A stretch of 64,000 nucleotides of DNA, from the NCBI RefSeq assembly GCF_000430545.1, contig NZ_KE387166.1:1-64000 (forward strand). Reading direction: 5' to 3'. Below, piece after piece: positions 27,298 to 36,215 of the stretch (the first letter of the stretch is position 1; each line of letters opens with the position of its first letter). The position numbers and the translations under genes were made by a program. The notes under the pieces were generated by a model, which worked only from the letters and a program-made list of their open reading frames with translations, made no database searches and had not been told where the DNA came from. This DNA comes from Tenacibaculum ovolyticum DSM 18103 (GTDB lineage: Bacteria; Bacteroidota; Bacteroidia; Flavobacteriales; Flavobacteriaceae).

Positions 27298-28218
27298 ATG
27301 AAAAAATCATCTCATAATAAATTAGTATCCTTTATTTGGTCTATTGCAGATGACTGTTTACGAAATGTATACGTACGTGGAAAATATCGTGACGTTATTT
27401 TACCAATGATTGTATTACGACGTTTAGATGCCCTTTTAGAACCAACCAAAGAAGCTGTTTTAGAAGAATTAGCCTTTCAGCGTGATGAAGCTGGTTTTAC
27501 TGAGTGGGATGAATCTGGTTTGCGTGAAGCTTCGAAGTATGTATTTTACAATACCAGTAAATGGACACTTCAAAAAATTAAAGACACCGCAACTAATAGC
27601 ACACAAATTTTACAAGCTAATTTTGAGGATTATTTAAACGGATTTAGCCCCAACGTAAAAGAAATTATTGAAAAATTTAATTTACTAAGCCAAGTACGTC
27701 ACATGGCAGCTAAAGACGTATTGTTAGATGTTTTAGAAAAATTCACCTCATCCTACATCAACCTAACTCCTTTTGAAAAAGAAGATCCTGAAGGTAGAAA
27801 ATTACCAGCTCTTTCTAACTTAGGAATGGGGTATGTATTTGAAGAACTAATTCGAAAATTTAACGAAGAAAATAACGAAGAAGCAGGTGAACACTTTACA
27901 CCGCGTGAGGTAATTGATTTAATGACACACATTATTTTCGACCCTATAAAAAATAATTTACCACCAGTAATGACTATTTACGACCCTGCTTGTGGTAGTG
28001 GTGGGATGTTAGCCGAAAGTCAGAATTTTATAAAAGATAAAAATGGTGAAATTCGTGCAACAGGTGATGTTTATTTATACGGAAAAGAAATAAACGACGA
28101 AACCTACGCTATTTGTAAATCGGATATGATGATTAAAGGAAATAATCTTGAAAACATTAGAGTTGGCTCTACCTTAACGATTATTAATTACTTCCATATT
28201 TCTAAAAAAAACTTATAA
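27298..28218 (+). pseudogene. hsdM: Truncated type I restriction-modification DNA methyltransferase (HsdM N-terminal part)
   Basis: 306 codons remain. HsdM_N domain (residues ~1-150) and the start of the N6-adenine methylase domain are intact, including EHFTPREVIDLM and the SAM-binding DPACGSGGM at ~227-235. The match to the family continues to NLENIRVGSTL, around base 28176, then changes to unrelated sequence (TIINYFHISKKNL) and stops. The catalytic NPPY/F motif and ~200 further residues are missing, as are hsdS and hsdR, so the product cannot methylate DNA. The break coincides with the left edge of the recombinase-bearing island. Confidence 0.88.
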
Positions 28219-28355
28219 AGCAGGAGTTAAGAAAATATGTATCGTTTTGATATAGTTGGGTTTCTTCTAGAACAAACGATGTAAATAAAATTTTGGAATT
28301 ATTGTATGAAGCGATTGAGAGTTTATATTCGATTAGTTAATCAAGATGATATATT

Positions 28356-28371
28356 TACCTTCACCAAGGTA
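28356..28371 (+). repeat. Short intergenic hairpin, copy 1 (TACCTT-n4-AAGGTA)
   Basis: TACCTTCACCAAGGTA: a 6-bp stem with 4-nt loop, 58 bases before the first cargo gene. Similar hairpins recur at 31456-31471 and 33528-33543. Confidence 0.6.
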
Positions 28372-28428
28372 TGTTTTAAATAACATTCATGATCTAGTTT
28401 TGAGGCATAATTAAAATTATTTTAAATC

Positions 28429-28974
28429 ATGAAGAAAAATACATTTTTAGAAAATGCAAAACACAAGCAAACCTTTCATAGTAAGGGTACTTATTGTAAA
28501 AAGAATAATGAAATAAAAATAGCTACTGAAATCCCGAAAATTTCTTTATCTGATTCTGAAAAAACATATAGTTTGAGTCTTAAAAAGCATGATGATATTT
28601 CAAGTGAATTCATTCCATGTATGCTTGCTGTATATGGACATGGTCATCCTACTCATAGAGGAAAAATAGGTGCAGGAAATCTAGATTGGGATAGAAAAAG
28701 GTTCCCTCTAAGTTCGATTTTTAAGTGTACGAACTTTCCTTGTGAAAAGATTTTGGTAATAACAGTTCATGATGAGGATTTTGAAGATTGGCATATTGCT
28801 ATATATCGTTTTTTCGTTCAACATCATGTTTCATTTAATGATGATGAAAAAAACTTTGATTATGATATAAAAATTCTTCAAGATTTTATTGCTGGAAAGT
28901 CAAAGGAAATTATTCAACAAGAGGAACCTAGAACAGTGGGTGGAGGTGTAATTGATCCTATTACAACGCCATAA
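28429..28974 (+). CDS. Small protein with GGGV C-terminal tail preceding a two-component system
   Basis: 181 residues with no signal peptide or membrane helix. Central region contains several His/Cys/Asp residues (AVYGHGHPTHRGKIG; CTNFPCEKILV) and a conserved-looking VTVHDEDFEDWHIAIYRFF stretch. The C-terminus is EPRTVGGGVIDPITTP. A GGGVI-x-P tail also ends the lipoprotein that precedes the paralogous kinase at 17784-18326. It is 23 bases ahead of the kinase gene, so cotranscribed. No family recognised; a secreted or processed signal, or a kinase-interacting protein, are both possible. Confidence 0.65.
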   Translation: MKKNTFLENAKHKQTFHSKGTYCKKNNEIKIATEIPKISLSDSEKTYSLSLKKHDDISSEFIPCMLAVYGHGHPTHRGKIGAGNLDWDRKRFPLSSIFKCTNFPCEKILVITVHDEDFEDWHIAIYRFFVQHHVSFNDDEKNFDYDIKILQDFIAGKSKEIIQQEEPRTVGGGVIDPITTP

Positions 28975-28997
28975 GTTAATACTATAAAAATTAAATT

Positions 28998-30806
28998 TTG
29001 AAATATTTGCTTCTACTATATTGCTTGTTTTTATCTAGTAATGCGTTTACGCAGCTAACTAGATTAGATTCTTTATTGGATAGTAAACTTTATACAGTTT
29101 TTGAGCGAGAATTGATACAGTTACAATCTTCTAAAAAAGACAGTAGTTTATATTGGTATTACAAAGGGAAATTACGGCTTAAACAGCGTAATATAGTAAA
29201 GGCATTTATAGCACTTAAAAAAGTAGATAGTATTCAACTCCCAAAGGTTTATAAAGGGTGGTATTATTATGTACTTGGAGATGTTTATAGATATAATAAT
29301 CAAGAAGAAAAAGCATATTCTTTAAAGCTTAAATCTCAAAAATTATTTAATCTAAATAGCAATCTTAAAATGGCTAATGCTGTTAATTACGATCTTCATT
29401 ATACCTTAGTTTCTCAAGATTTTTTAGAATATGATGGTGAATCTTATTTAAAAATATTTTTTAAAAATGCTGAAGAAAATGAAAATAGCGAACAATTACT
29501 CATAGCTCATTTAGGGTTGGTTTTCATGGGAATCTCACCCCAAAACACGAAGAATGCTATTTTTAACTTGCAAAAAGCAAGTCAATATGCGAACAGTATT
29601 GGAACACCAGATGCGCTATACAAATTACATAACTATAAAGCTGTTTTTTATCAAAGTTATACTGACGATTTGGATAAAACTAAAATTCATACAGATAGTA
29701 TGCTACATTATGCAAATATGCTCAATTCCCCAGATAAGATTGAATCTTCTTTAAAAACAAAGGCATATACACATACACTACAAGGGAATTATAAAGAGGC
29801 AATTGTTCAACTTTTAAAGGCAGAAGTACTACCTATAAAAGAAAATATTTATAATAGGAAAATAGGATTATACAAGTATCTATCATTAAACTACGAAAAT
29901 TTAAATAAAAAAGATGTTGCTTTTGAATACTATAAGAAAATGACAACTTATAGAGATAGTATTAATATTACTAAACAAAACACCATATTAACTCTTCTAG
30001 AAACGAATGAGTTGTCTCAAAAAAATTTAATTTTAAAGTCTGAACGGATAAAAGATAAAAATCTGCTATACCTAGTTATGACTATTTTAATTGCTGTAAT
30101 TATTATATGTACAGTTCTGATACTATATTATCGGAGTAAGAAAAAGCTTGCAGAGAAAGAAAAAGAACTAAGGGCTATTGATGCTCGTAATGAAGAAAAA
30201 GATTTTCAAAGACAACGTATTGCAGGTGAATTACATGATAATTTAGGAAGTTTAATTGTAGCGATTCAACAATGTTTTGAAAATCTTAAGATTAATAAAA
30301 ATCGCTTTCTTAAAGAAGAAGAAAATCTAATATCTAAAACAAAAGGATTATTGGATGATGCCTATCAAAAAATTAGAAATATGTCACATTTGGAAGATTC
30401 AGCTTCTAAAAACTCGGGGTATTGGATTGACGTTATTAAAGACTTTGCATCTATAATTAATGAAAGTGATCGATTATCTGTAGATGTCCAAAGCTATGGA
30501 GTAACTAATATTATAAATATTAGCATAGAGAACGACTTACGTCGCATGACTACTGAGCTTATTACGAATGCTGTTAAACATTCAAAAGCTTCTGAAGTCT
30601 CTGTAGATATTACTGTTTATGAAAACTCCTTAACAATTATGGTAGAAGATAATGGAATAGGCTTTGATAAATCTCAATCTAATAACAATAAGAAAGGATT
30701 AGGGTTATATAGTATCTATAAAAAAGTAGAAGAATTAAAAGGAAAATTAACGATTGAATCTGTTCCCAACCATGGAGCTACATTTATTATTGAAATACCA
30801 CTATGA
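28998..30806 (+). CDS. TPR-containing sensor histidine kinase (HisKA_3 type), island copy
   Basis: 602 residues starting at TTG 28998, chosen because it opens a clear signal peptide (MKYLLLLYCLFLSSNAFTQ). TPR-like helices span ~30-330 (LKTKAYTHTLQGNYKEAIVQ), TM helix ~357-378, coiled-coil linker, HisKA_3 with His ~413 (RIAGELHDNLGS), ATPase N-box TELITNAVKHS and G-box DNGIGF. The last four bases overlap the start of the response regulator. The architecture is the same as the chromosomal kinase at 16066-17772, but this copy sits between a truncated restriction gene and a CBASS operon. It may sense envelope disturbance or a peptide and control the downstream genes (inference). Confidence 0.92.
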   Translation: MKYLLLLYCLFLSSNAFTQLTRLDSLLDSKLYTVFERELIQLQSSKKDSSLYWYYKGKLRLKQRNIVKAFIALKKVDSIQLPKVYKGWYYYVLGDVYRYNNQEEKAYSLKLKSQKLFNLNSNLKMANAVNYDLHYTLVSQDFLEYDGESYLKIFFKNAEENENSEQLLIAHLGLVFMGISPQNTKNAIFNLQKASQYANSIGTPDALYKLHNYKAVFYQSYTDDLDKTKIHTDSMLHYANMLNSPDKIESSLKTKAYTHTLQGNYKEAIVQLLKAEVLPIKENIYNRKIGLYKYLSLNYENLNKKDVAFEYYKKMTTYRDSINITKQNTILTLLETNELSQKNLILKSERIKDKNLLYLVMTILIAVIIICTVLILYYRSKKKLAEKEKELRAIDARNEEKDFQRQRIAGELHDNLGSLIVAIQQCFENLKINKNRFLKEEENLISKTKGLLDDAYQKIRNMSHLEDSASKNSGYWIDVIKDFASIINESDRLSVDVQSYGVTNIINISIENDLRRMTTELITNAVKHSKASEVSVDITVYENSLTIMVEDNGIGFDKSQSNNNKKGLGLYSIYKKVEELKGKLTIESVPNHGATFIIEIPL

Positions 30807-31426
30807 TTAATATTGTAATTGCGGAAGATCACAACTGTCTTATTGATGGAATTGATATCTATTTTGAGTTTGAAGAAGATATTGCCATTGTAGGTAAAGC
30901 AAATGATGGAATAGCTTTATTGGAAACATTAAAACATAAACACGTAGATGTTGTTATTGTAGACATACGTATGCCTAGATTAGATGGAATCGAAGCAACC
31001 AAGCAAATAGTAGAAAAGTATCCTCATATTAAAGTTATCGCTTTTACAATGATAGGAAAACGAGAAACAGTAAATAAAATGATAGCCATTGGTGTTAAAG
31101 GATATTTACTTAAAAATGCAAGTTTGAAAATACTTTTGGAGGCTGTTAGAGAAGTATATTCAGGGAAAACATATTATGATTCTAATTTATCATTAGAAAA
31201 AGACTCAACAGCTACTATAAAACAAAAAAAACTGCTTACTAAACGCCAATATGAAATCTTAGAACTTATTGGTCAAGGATTAACAAATAAACAAATTGGA
31301 GAAAAACTATTTATAGGTGCTTACACAGTAGGAACGCACCGTAAAAATATGATCGAAAAATTAAACCTCAAAGGTAGAAACGCATTATTAGAGTATGCGT
31401 TGAATAGAAAATCCGACTTTGATTAA
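30803..31426 (+). CDS. LuxR/NarL-type response regulator, island copy
   Basis: 207 residues. Receiver domain with AEDH acidic pair, phosphoacceptor Asp in VDIRMPRLDG (~residue 55), Lys in YLLKNAS; C-terminal LuxR HTH (TKRQYEILELIGQGLTNKQI, then TVGTHRKNM). Overlaps the kinase gene by 4 bases, so translationally coupled and its partner. A close paralogue of the 15357-15998 regulator. A hairpin (31456-31471) separates it from the protease gene 97 bases downstream, compatible with partial termination or attenuation into the defence genes. Confidence 0.93.
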   Translation: MINIVIAEDHNCLIDGIDIYFEFEEDIAIVGKANDGIALLETLKHKHVDVVIVDIRMPRLDGIEATKQIVEKYPHIKVIAFTMIGKRETVNKMIAIGVKGYLLKNASLKILLEAVREVYSGKTYYDSNLSLEKDSTATIKQKKLLTKRQYEILELIGQGLTNKQIGEKLFIGAYTVGTHRKNMIEKLNLKGRNALLEYALNRKSDFD

Positions 31427-31455
31427 ACTTTTATTTCTTATATAAAAATAAAAGA

Positions 31456-31471
31456 TACCTTCATTAAGGTA
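31456..31471 (+). repeat. Short intergenic hairpin, copy 2
   Basis: TACCTTCATTAAGGTA, 6-bp stem with 4-nt loop, followed by TTGCCTTTTTC. It lies between the regulator and the protease gene and is nearly identical to copy 1. Confidence 0.6.
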
Positions 31472-31523
31472 TTGCCTTTTTCACGAATCGTAACGTACTT
31501 GTCGTCAAATAAAAACAAGTATA

Positions 31524-32627
31524 ATGGATTCAGAAAAACAACCTTCAGAGAACGAAAATTTCAGGCAATCTCCCAAAGATGTATTAGCTAATTTAAAGGC
31601 GTATTACAGTAACGAAGAAATACTTCGAAGTATTGAACTACAAGTAGATTTCACTAATGAAGAAACTTTTTTTAAAAGCCTACAAACATTTTTAAATGAC
31701 TTTGAAGATGCACATGTAATTGAAAAGCTCTTTAATTCTTCTATTGAAGGTATTTCTGAGGAAATGGATTTATATAAACGAGCTGAACAAAGCATTATAA
31801 AAACAGTAAATCGACCTGTGTTTTTGATTAATAACGATCAAATTGATATTGCAATTACCACGTCTTGGGATAAACACATAAAAGAAAACCTTACTACAAT
31901 TTCTAAAGTTATTCCTGCTGTAGGTCGTATTGAAATTACTGGAGATGATAGAAGAAAATGGGCAGGAACTGGTTGGTTATTAAAAAACACGGATATTATT
32001 GTTACCAATAGACATGTTGCTAATTTATTTGCTTCTGAAAAAGAAAAGGGTATTTTTCAGATAAAAGACAGTTATAGAAGACGTCCATTAGGAGTTAAAA
32101 TAGACTTTAAAGAAGAGCACGATACCAATATAGAGCTTGAATTTGATATAAAAGAAGTAATTCACATAACAGAAAATTCAGAATTAGACATTGCTTTATT
32201 AAGAGTGCAAACTCAAAATCATAATGATCAGAAATTACCTGAAGGATTAGAACTTTCATACACACCTCCAACATTAAAAGAAGACGTTTATGTAGTAGGG
32301 TATCCTGCTTGTAATCAAAATGAAGATCTAAAAAATACATTTTTTAACAGCGTTTCTGGCGTAAAACAATTTGCTCCTGGAGCTTTTTTTCGAACGTCAG
32401 TTTCTAATTATATCTATAAACATGATTGCACAACTTGGGGAGGAAACTCAGGTTCTCCATTATTAGACTTTAATTCTGGAAAAGTATTAGGTATTCACTA
32501 TGCGGGAACTTCAGAGGAATATACTGAGTTTCGAGCAAATTATGCAGTAAGTTCTCTATTCCTTATAGAACTTTTAGAAAAATTAGGTGAGAAATATACC
32601 TATGAAATACATCCAGAGAAAGAATAA
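31524..32627 (+). CDS. Trypsin-like serine protease with helical N-terminal domain (candidate defence effector)
   Basis: 367 residues, no signal peptide, so cytoplasmic. Residues ~15-120 are a helical region without a recognised family; its length and position resemble the effector-associated adaptor regions of NTP-dependent conflict systems. The protease domain follows, with the chymotrypsin/trypsin triad visible: His ~164 in TNRHVAN, Asp ~222 in ELDIALLRV, Ser ~309 in GGNSGSPLLD. The next gene (TM coiled-coil protein) starts 25 bases downstream, and the CBASS core follows. Likely a defence effector that cleaves a host protein or the neighbouring membrane protein once activated; this is inference from fold and location. 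Confidence 0.85.
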   Translation: MDSEKQPSENENFRQSPKDVLANLKAYYSNEEILRSIELQVDFTNEETFFKSLQTFLNDFEDAHVIEKLFNSSIEGISEEMDLYKRAEQSIIKTVNRPVFLINNDQIDIAITTSWDKHIKENLTTISKVIPAVGRIEITGDDRRKWAGTGWLLKNTDIIVTNRHVANLFASEKEKGIFQIKDSYRRRPLGVKIDFKEEHDTNIELEFDIKEVIHITENSELDIALLRVQTQNHNDQKLPEGLELSYTPPTLKEDVYVVGYPACNQNEDLKNTFFNSVSGVKQFAPGAFFRTSVSNYIYKHDCTTWGGNSGSPLLDFNSGKVLGIHYAGTSEEYTEFRANYAVSSLFLIELLEKLGEKYTYEIHPEKE

Positions 32628-32652
32628 TTTTCAATTTAAAAAGACAAAATAA

Positions 32653-33525
32653 ATGAAAAAAACAACATTCATTATAGCTATAAGCTTTGTTACGCTTTTA
32701 ATAGCTCAACAAGAGAATAATCAAATTGAGGAAAAAGTAATAACTAATTCAGAAACCCTGATTAAACAAAACATAAGCAAAGAAATTTATTCATTAAGTA
32801 ATGATATTCTAGAAAACACAAAACGGACAATTACCAATGAGAATAATATTGATAATTTATTCATTTCAAAAATAGGTACACAAGGGTTATTATTAACATT
32901 ATTTTTGACTTTTTTAAGCATTTTAGGTCTAGATCAAATTATAAAACAAAAAACGGATAAAAAGATAAAAGCTTTAAAAAAAACATTTCAAGACTCAATT
33001 GATAATGTAAAGGAAGCTGAAATTAGAACGATACAACATATAAAGAATGCTGAAATTGATAATAATAATTTACGAGCTCAATCTAAAATATTATTGGTAA
33101 ATGAAGTCACTACACCAGTTAATAAAGATTTACAACGTATTTTCATTAAAGGGTCTTCAAAAGTACAATTCAATTGCACTCAAATAAACATCAAAGAACT
33201 TACCTATAAAAAGATTAAAAATGAATTGGTCAATAAAAAAGGGCCACATCCTACGGATTTTGAGTTAATCATTTTTGATAATTCTAGTGCAGATGGAAGA
33301 AAATGGGATAAAACTTGCCTAGATGATGATATGATACCTCTTGTTAAAGAGTTTTTAAGTGAAGGAATTGGAGTTTTATATTATTCAAATGATCAATTTT
33401 TTCCTTCGCATAATTCAGAATATAAAAACATACCTAACAAACATCTATTAACATATGCGAACGTAGTACCGCATTTGTACAACAATGCAATGACACTACT
33501 AAAACTACAAAACCTTTATGCTTAA
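32653..33525 (+). CDS. Membrane-anchored coiled-coil protein with C-terminal alpha/beta domain (candidate CBASS-linked effector)
   Basis: 290 residues. A hydrophobic N-terminus (residues ~4-18) is either a signal or first TM helix; the second TM helix is at ~76-97 (LLLTLFLTFLSILG). It is followed by a coiled coil (~100-145) and a C-terminal ~140-residue domain with alternating strands and helices (ILLVNEVTTPVNKDL; FELIIFDNSSADGRKW; GIGVLYYSNDQFF) that looks Rossmann-like. No family recognised with certainty. Two-TM proteins with a cytosolic ligand-like domain are common membrane-disrupting effectors of CBASS, so this is a reasonable effector candidate; it could also be the substrate of the adjacent protease. 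Confidence 0.65.
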   Translation: MKKTTFIIAISFVTLLIAQQENNQIEEKVITNSETLIKQNISKEIYSLSNDILENTKRTITNENNIDNLFISKIGTQGLLLTLFLTFLSILGLDQIIKQKTDKKIKALKKTFQDSIDNVKEAEIRTIQHIKNAEIDNNNLRAQSKILLVNEVTTPVNKDLQRIFIKGSSKVQFNCTQINIKELTYKKIKNELVNKKGPHPTDFELIIFDNSSADGRKWDKTCLDDDMIPLVKEFLSEGIGVLYYSNDQFFPSHNSEYKNIPNKHLLTYANVVPHLYNNAMTLLKLQNLYA

Positions 33526-33527
33526 AA

Positions 33528-33543
33528 TGCCTTCTTCGAGGTA
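33528..33543 (+). repeat. Short intergenic hairpin, copy 3
   Basis: TGCCTTCTTCGAGGTA: 5-bp stem (one G-T pair) in the gap just before the CD-NTase gene. As with copy 2 the sequence TTGCCTT follows within a few bases. Confidence 0.5.
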
Positions 33544-33597
33544 TTTTATTGCCTTAAAAAATGCACTTTCTTGCAATCAATAAAATATTAAAATATT

Positions 33598-34545
33598 ATG
33601 GATATAACTAAAAGTGAATACCTCGCAGAGGTGTTAGAAAGCTATCGAATGGCACATGTTAACGATTTATTGGATAAGTATCGTGAAAAAAGAAAAGAAA
33701 TAAAGGAAGCTATTGAGAGTAAATATACAACTGATATGTATAGTCCATTAAACTCTGGTTCCTATGCTAAATCTACAGCAATCAATAATAAGTTTGATTT
33801 AGATGTAATGATTCCTTTTAAACGGAATTCATTTGATACTCTTGAAGTAATGTTTGATGATATTTTTGATTTTCTTTATGAAAAGTATAAAGGTGAAGCT
33901 AATGTGATAAAACAAAAAGTATCCATAGGTATCGAATTTTATACAGATGAAGACGGTGATGATATCAGTATTGATGTTGTACCAGGAAGGGAGTTAAATA
34001 AAGATCAATATGAAGATGACAATAAGTTGAATCTATATATTAATTCTAGATATGGTTCATTAGAAGAACAAAGCTACATTCAAACCAATATCAAAGCACA
34101 AATAGATCATATAAAAAGTAGGGATAATGAACGAAAAATTATTCGGTTGCTTAAAATATGGAAAACTACAAACTCTGAAAAATATAAATCATTCTTACTT
34201 GAACTCATTACAATTAAGGCATTTGATAAAGATACCATTTCTGGAAACCTTTGGGAGCAATTAAAAGCTGTAATGGAATATATAAAAGACCATATTGCTA
34301 AAGATAATTTCACCCTTAAAGACCCAGGGAATAGTGGAAATGATGTTGCTGATACTTTAGAAACTCATGAAAAGAAAGGCATGTCTAATAAAATGAAAAA
34401 CATGTTAGATAGAATAGAGGAAAATGAAGATAATTTAAAATTCTATTTCCCTAAGAATTCTGACTTCGAAGAAAATAATGGATATGGAGTAGAAACGGGT
34501 GCAGGATTGAACTCTAGACCACCAAAAAATGAACGTTTCGGATAA
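33598..34545 (+). CDS. CD-NTase (cGAS/DncV-like nucleotidyltransferase), type II CBASS
   Basis: 315 residues. Nucleotidyltransferase motifs are in order: GS at ~54-55 (LNSGSYAKST), DxD at Asp 67 and 69 (KFDLDVMIPF), third carboxylate at Asp ~126 (ISIDVVPG). A helical C-terminal region follows (RKIIRLLKIWKTT...). It is predicted to make a cyclic di- or trinucleotide alarm signal. The last ~25 residues are flexible and the very last residue is Gly (RPPKNERFG), the feature that lets the neighbouring Cap2 conjugate CD-NTases through their C-terminal carboxylate. Its stop overlaps the start of the Cap2 gene by one base, a tight operon. The nucleotide product cannot be predicted from sequence. Confidence 0.9.
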   Translation: MDITKSEYLAEVLESYRMAHVNDLLDKYREKRKEIKEAIESKYTTDMYSPLNSGSYAKSTAINNKFDLDVMIPFKRNSFDTLEVMFDDIFDFLYEKYKGEANVIKQKVSIGIEFYTDEDGDDISIDVVPGRELNKDQYEDDNKLNLYINSRYGSLEEQSYIQTNIKAQIDHIKSRDNERKIIRLLKIWKTTNSEKYKSFLLELITIKAFDKDTISGNLWEQLKAVMEYIKDHIAKDNFTLKDPGNSGNDVADTLETHEKKGMSNKMKNMLDRIEENEDNLKFYFPKNSDFEENNGYGVETGAGLNSRPPKNERFG

Positions 34546-36215
34546 TGGCAGCACAAAGAAATAAAACGATAATAAATACTATTGAAGAGCTTTCTTTTGT
34601 TTCTATAATTAAAGAATTTAAATCAGATGAACTCTCTCTTAAAGGGAGAGTTTCTATTGATTTTGAACTTTTAAATTTTCCTTTAGAATTTGATGTAGAA
34701 ATTTCTTTACAATACCCATTCAAAAGTCATGATTCTGAAACTATAAATTTCAGTAATTCAGAATTATTAGAGTATAAACATGTTATGGGTAATGGAATGA
34801 TTTGTATTCATACCTCACATTGTATTGATCTTAAAGAAAAGTTGAATATTGATTTCAGTTCACTTAAAAATTGGATAGTAAAATATTATATAAATAAAGA
34901 AGAAAACACACACTATGAACACTTAATTGTACCCGAACATACTTTTAAAAATAAGAAATGTGCATTTATATTTACTGAGGTAGATTATCAATTTAAAAAA
35001 GATGCTTATGGGTTTGTAAATCTAAAATTTCTTAATGAAGGATTCTTTAAAGATATAAAAATCACTAATTTTTTAACAGAGAGCTTTACTAATTTATCTG
35101 GTTTAAAATTAGCAAATTGTAAATGGAGTTCTTTTTATAAAAACATTTCAAACAATTATCATGGGGTTTATGTCTATATAGAAGAATCTCCTGCGATACT
35201 TAATAAATTTATTTATAACGATTGGAAGAGTTTTAAGTCTATTTTTAAAAAGAATTTTCTAGAATTTCTTTATGGTTTTGAAAAGGATTGCATAAATAAA
35301 AAACATTTAGGAGAACCGATTCCTTTATATATAGGCTATAAAATTTCTGAAAATGAAATTCATTGGCAAGTAGCACTATTGGAAATAGGGAAATTCCCTA
35401 TAAGAGGGGTTAAAAAAGATCAAAAATGGTCAACAGAACTTATTGATGGCAAAATTACTTGGGGGATCTCTCGTAATTCCTCGTATTCATATTTCTTTGG
35501 TAGAGGAGTGTTTTCTGAAAAAATAACAAATAAAAAGATCCTAATTATAGGAACAGGAGCTATAGGAAGTATAGTGGCACATACCTTAACAAAAAGTGGA
35601 TGTAAAAATATAGATTTATGTGATTATGATATAAAAGAACCAGAAAATGTATGTCGTGCCGAATTTCAATTTGCAAACGGTTTAACAGGAAAGGTTGAAG
35701 AGCTAAGGAGTACATTATCATATATTTCTCCTTTTGTTGAAGTAGAAAGTAGTGCTGATCAAGCTTACTTTGAATTTATATCAAAAGCTTTTTTTAATGA
35801 ATCTATAGGTCGTCAAAAATTGGAAGAATATCTAAATTCATTTGATATTGTATTTGATTGCTCTACAGATAATGACTTAATGTATGTTTTAAATAAACTT
35901 GACCTATCGTGTGATTTAATAAATATGTCAATAACTAATAAAGCACAAGAATTGGTCTGTGCTTTTTATCCCAACATTTATGATTTTGTAATAAAACAAT
36001 TTTCAGAAGTACTAAAGCAAGACACTGAAGATATGTATAATCCAACAGGTTGTTGGAGTCCAACTTTTAAAGCTTCTTATAATGATATAAACGTATTAGT
36101 ACAGTATGCTTTGAAACATATTAATCTAAAATATCAAGATGATTTACCTAAAAATAATTTTGTTATTGAAACAGGATCTGAACAAGAGTATAAACTTAAA
36201 TTAAAAGAATTTTGA
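34545..36215 (+). CDS. cap2: Cap2-like E2-E1 fusion (ubiquitin-like conjugation enzyme of type II CBASS)
   Basis: 556 residues. The N-terminal E2-like domain (~1-130) has the usual site shape, 'GNGMICIHTSH', with Cys ~87 as the likely catalytic residue. A linker leads to the ThiF/E1-like adenylation domain with the Gly-rich nucleotide loop at ~332-342 (KILIIGTGAIGS) and DYDIKEPENVCR near the Mg/ATP site. Cys ~503 in TGCWSPTF is the candidate E1 active-site Cys. In type II CBASS, Cap2 links the CD-NTase C-terminus to a target and thereby primes signal synthesis. The gene overlaps the CD-NTase by one base and the Cap3 gene by four. Confidence 0.88.
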   Translation: MAAQRNKTIINTIEELSFVSIIKEFKSDELSLKGRVSIDFELLNFPLEFDVEISLQYPFKSHDSETINFSNSELLEYKHVMGNGMICIHTSHCIDLKEKLNIDFSSLKNWIVKYYINKEENTHYEHLIVPEHTFKNKKCAFIFTEVDYQFKKDAYGFVNLKFLNEGFFKDIKITNFLTESFTNLSGLKLANCKWSSFYKNISNNYHGVYVYIEESPAILNKFIYNDWKSFKSIFKKNFLEFLYGFEKDCINKKHLGEPIPLYIGYKISENEIHWQVALLEIGKFPIRGVKKDQKWSTELIDGKITWGISRNSSYSYFFGRGVFSEKITNKKILIIGTGAIGSIVAHTLTKSGCKNIDLCDYDIKEPENVCRAEFQFANGLTGKVEELRSTLSYISPFVEVESSADQAYFEFISKAFFNESIGRQKLEEYLNSFDIVFDCSTDNDLMYVLNKLDLSCDLINMSITNKAQELVCAFYPNIYDFVIKQFSEVLKQDTEDMYNPTGCWSPTFKASYNDINVLVQYALKHINLKYQDDLPKNNFVIETGSEQEYKLKLKEF

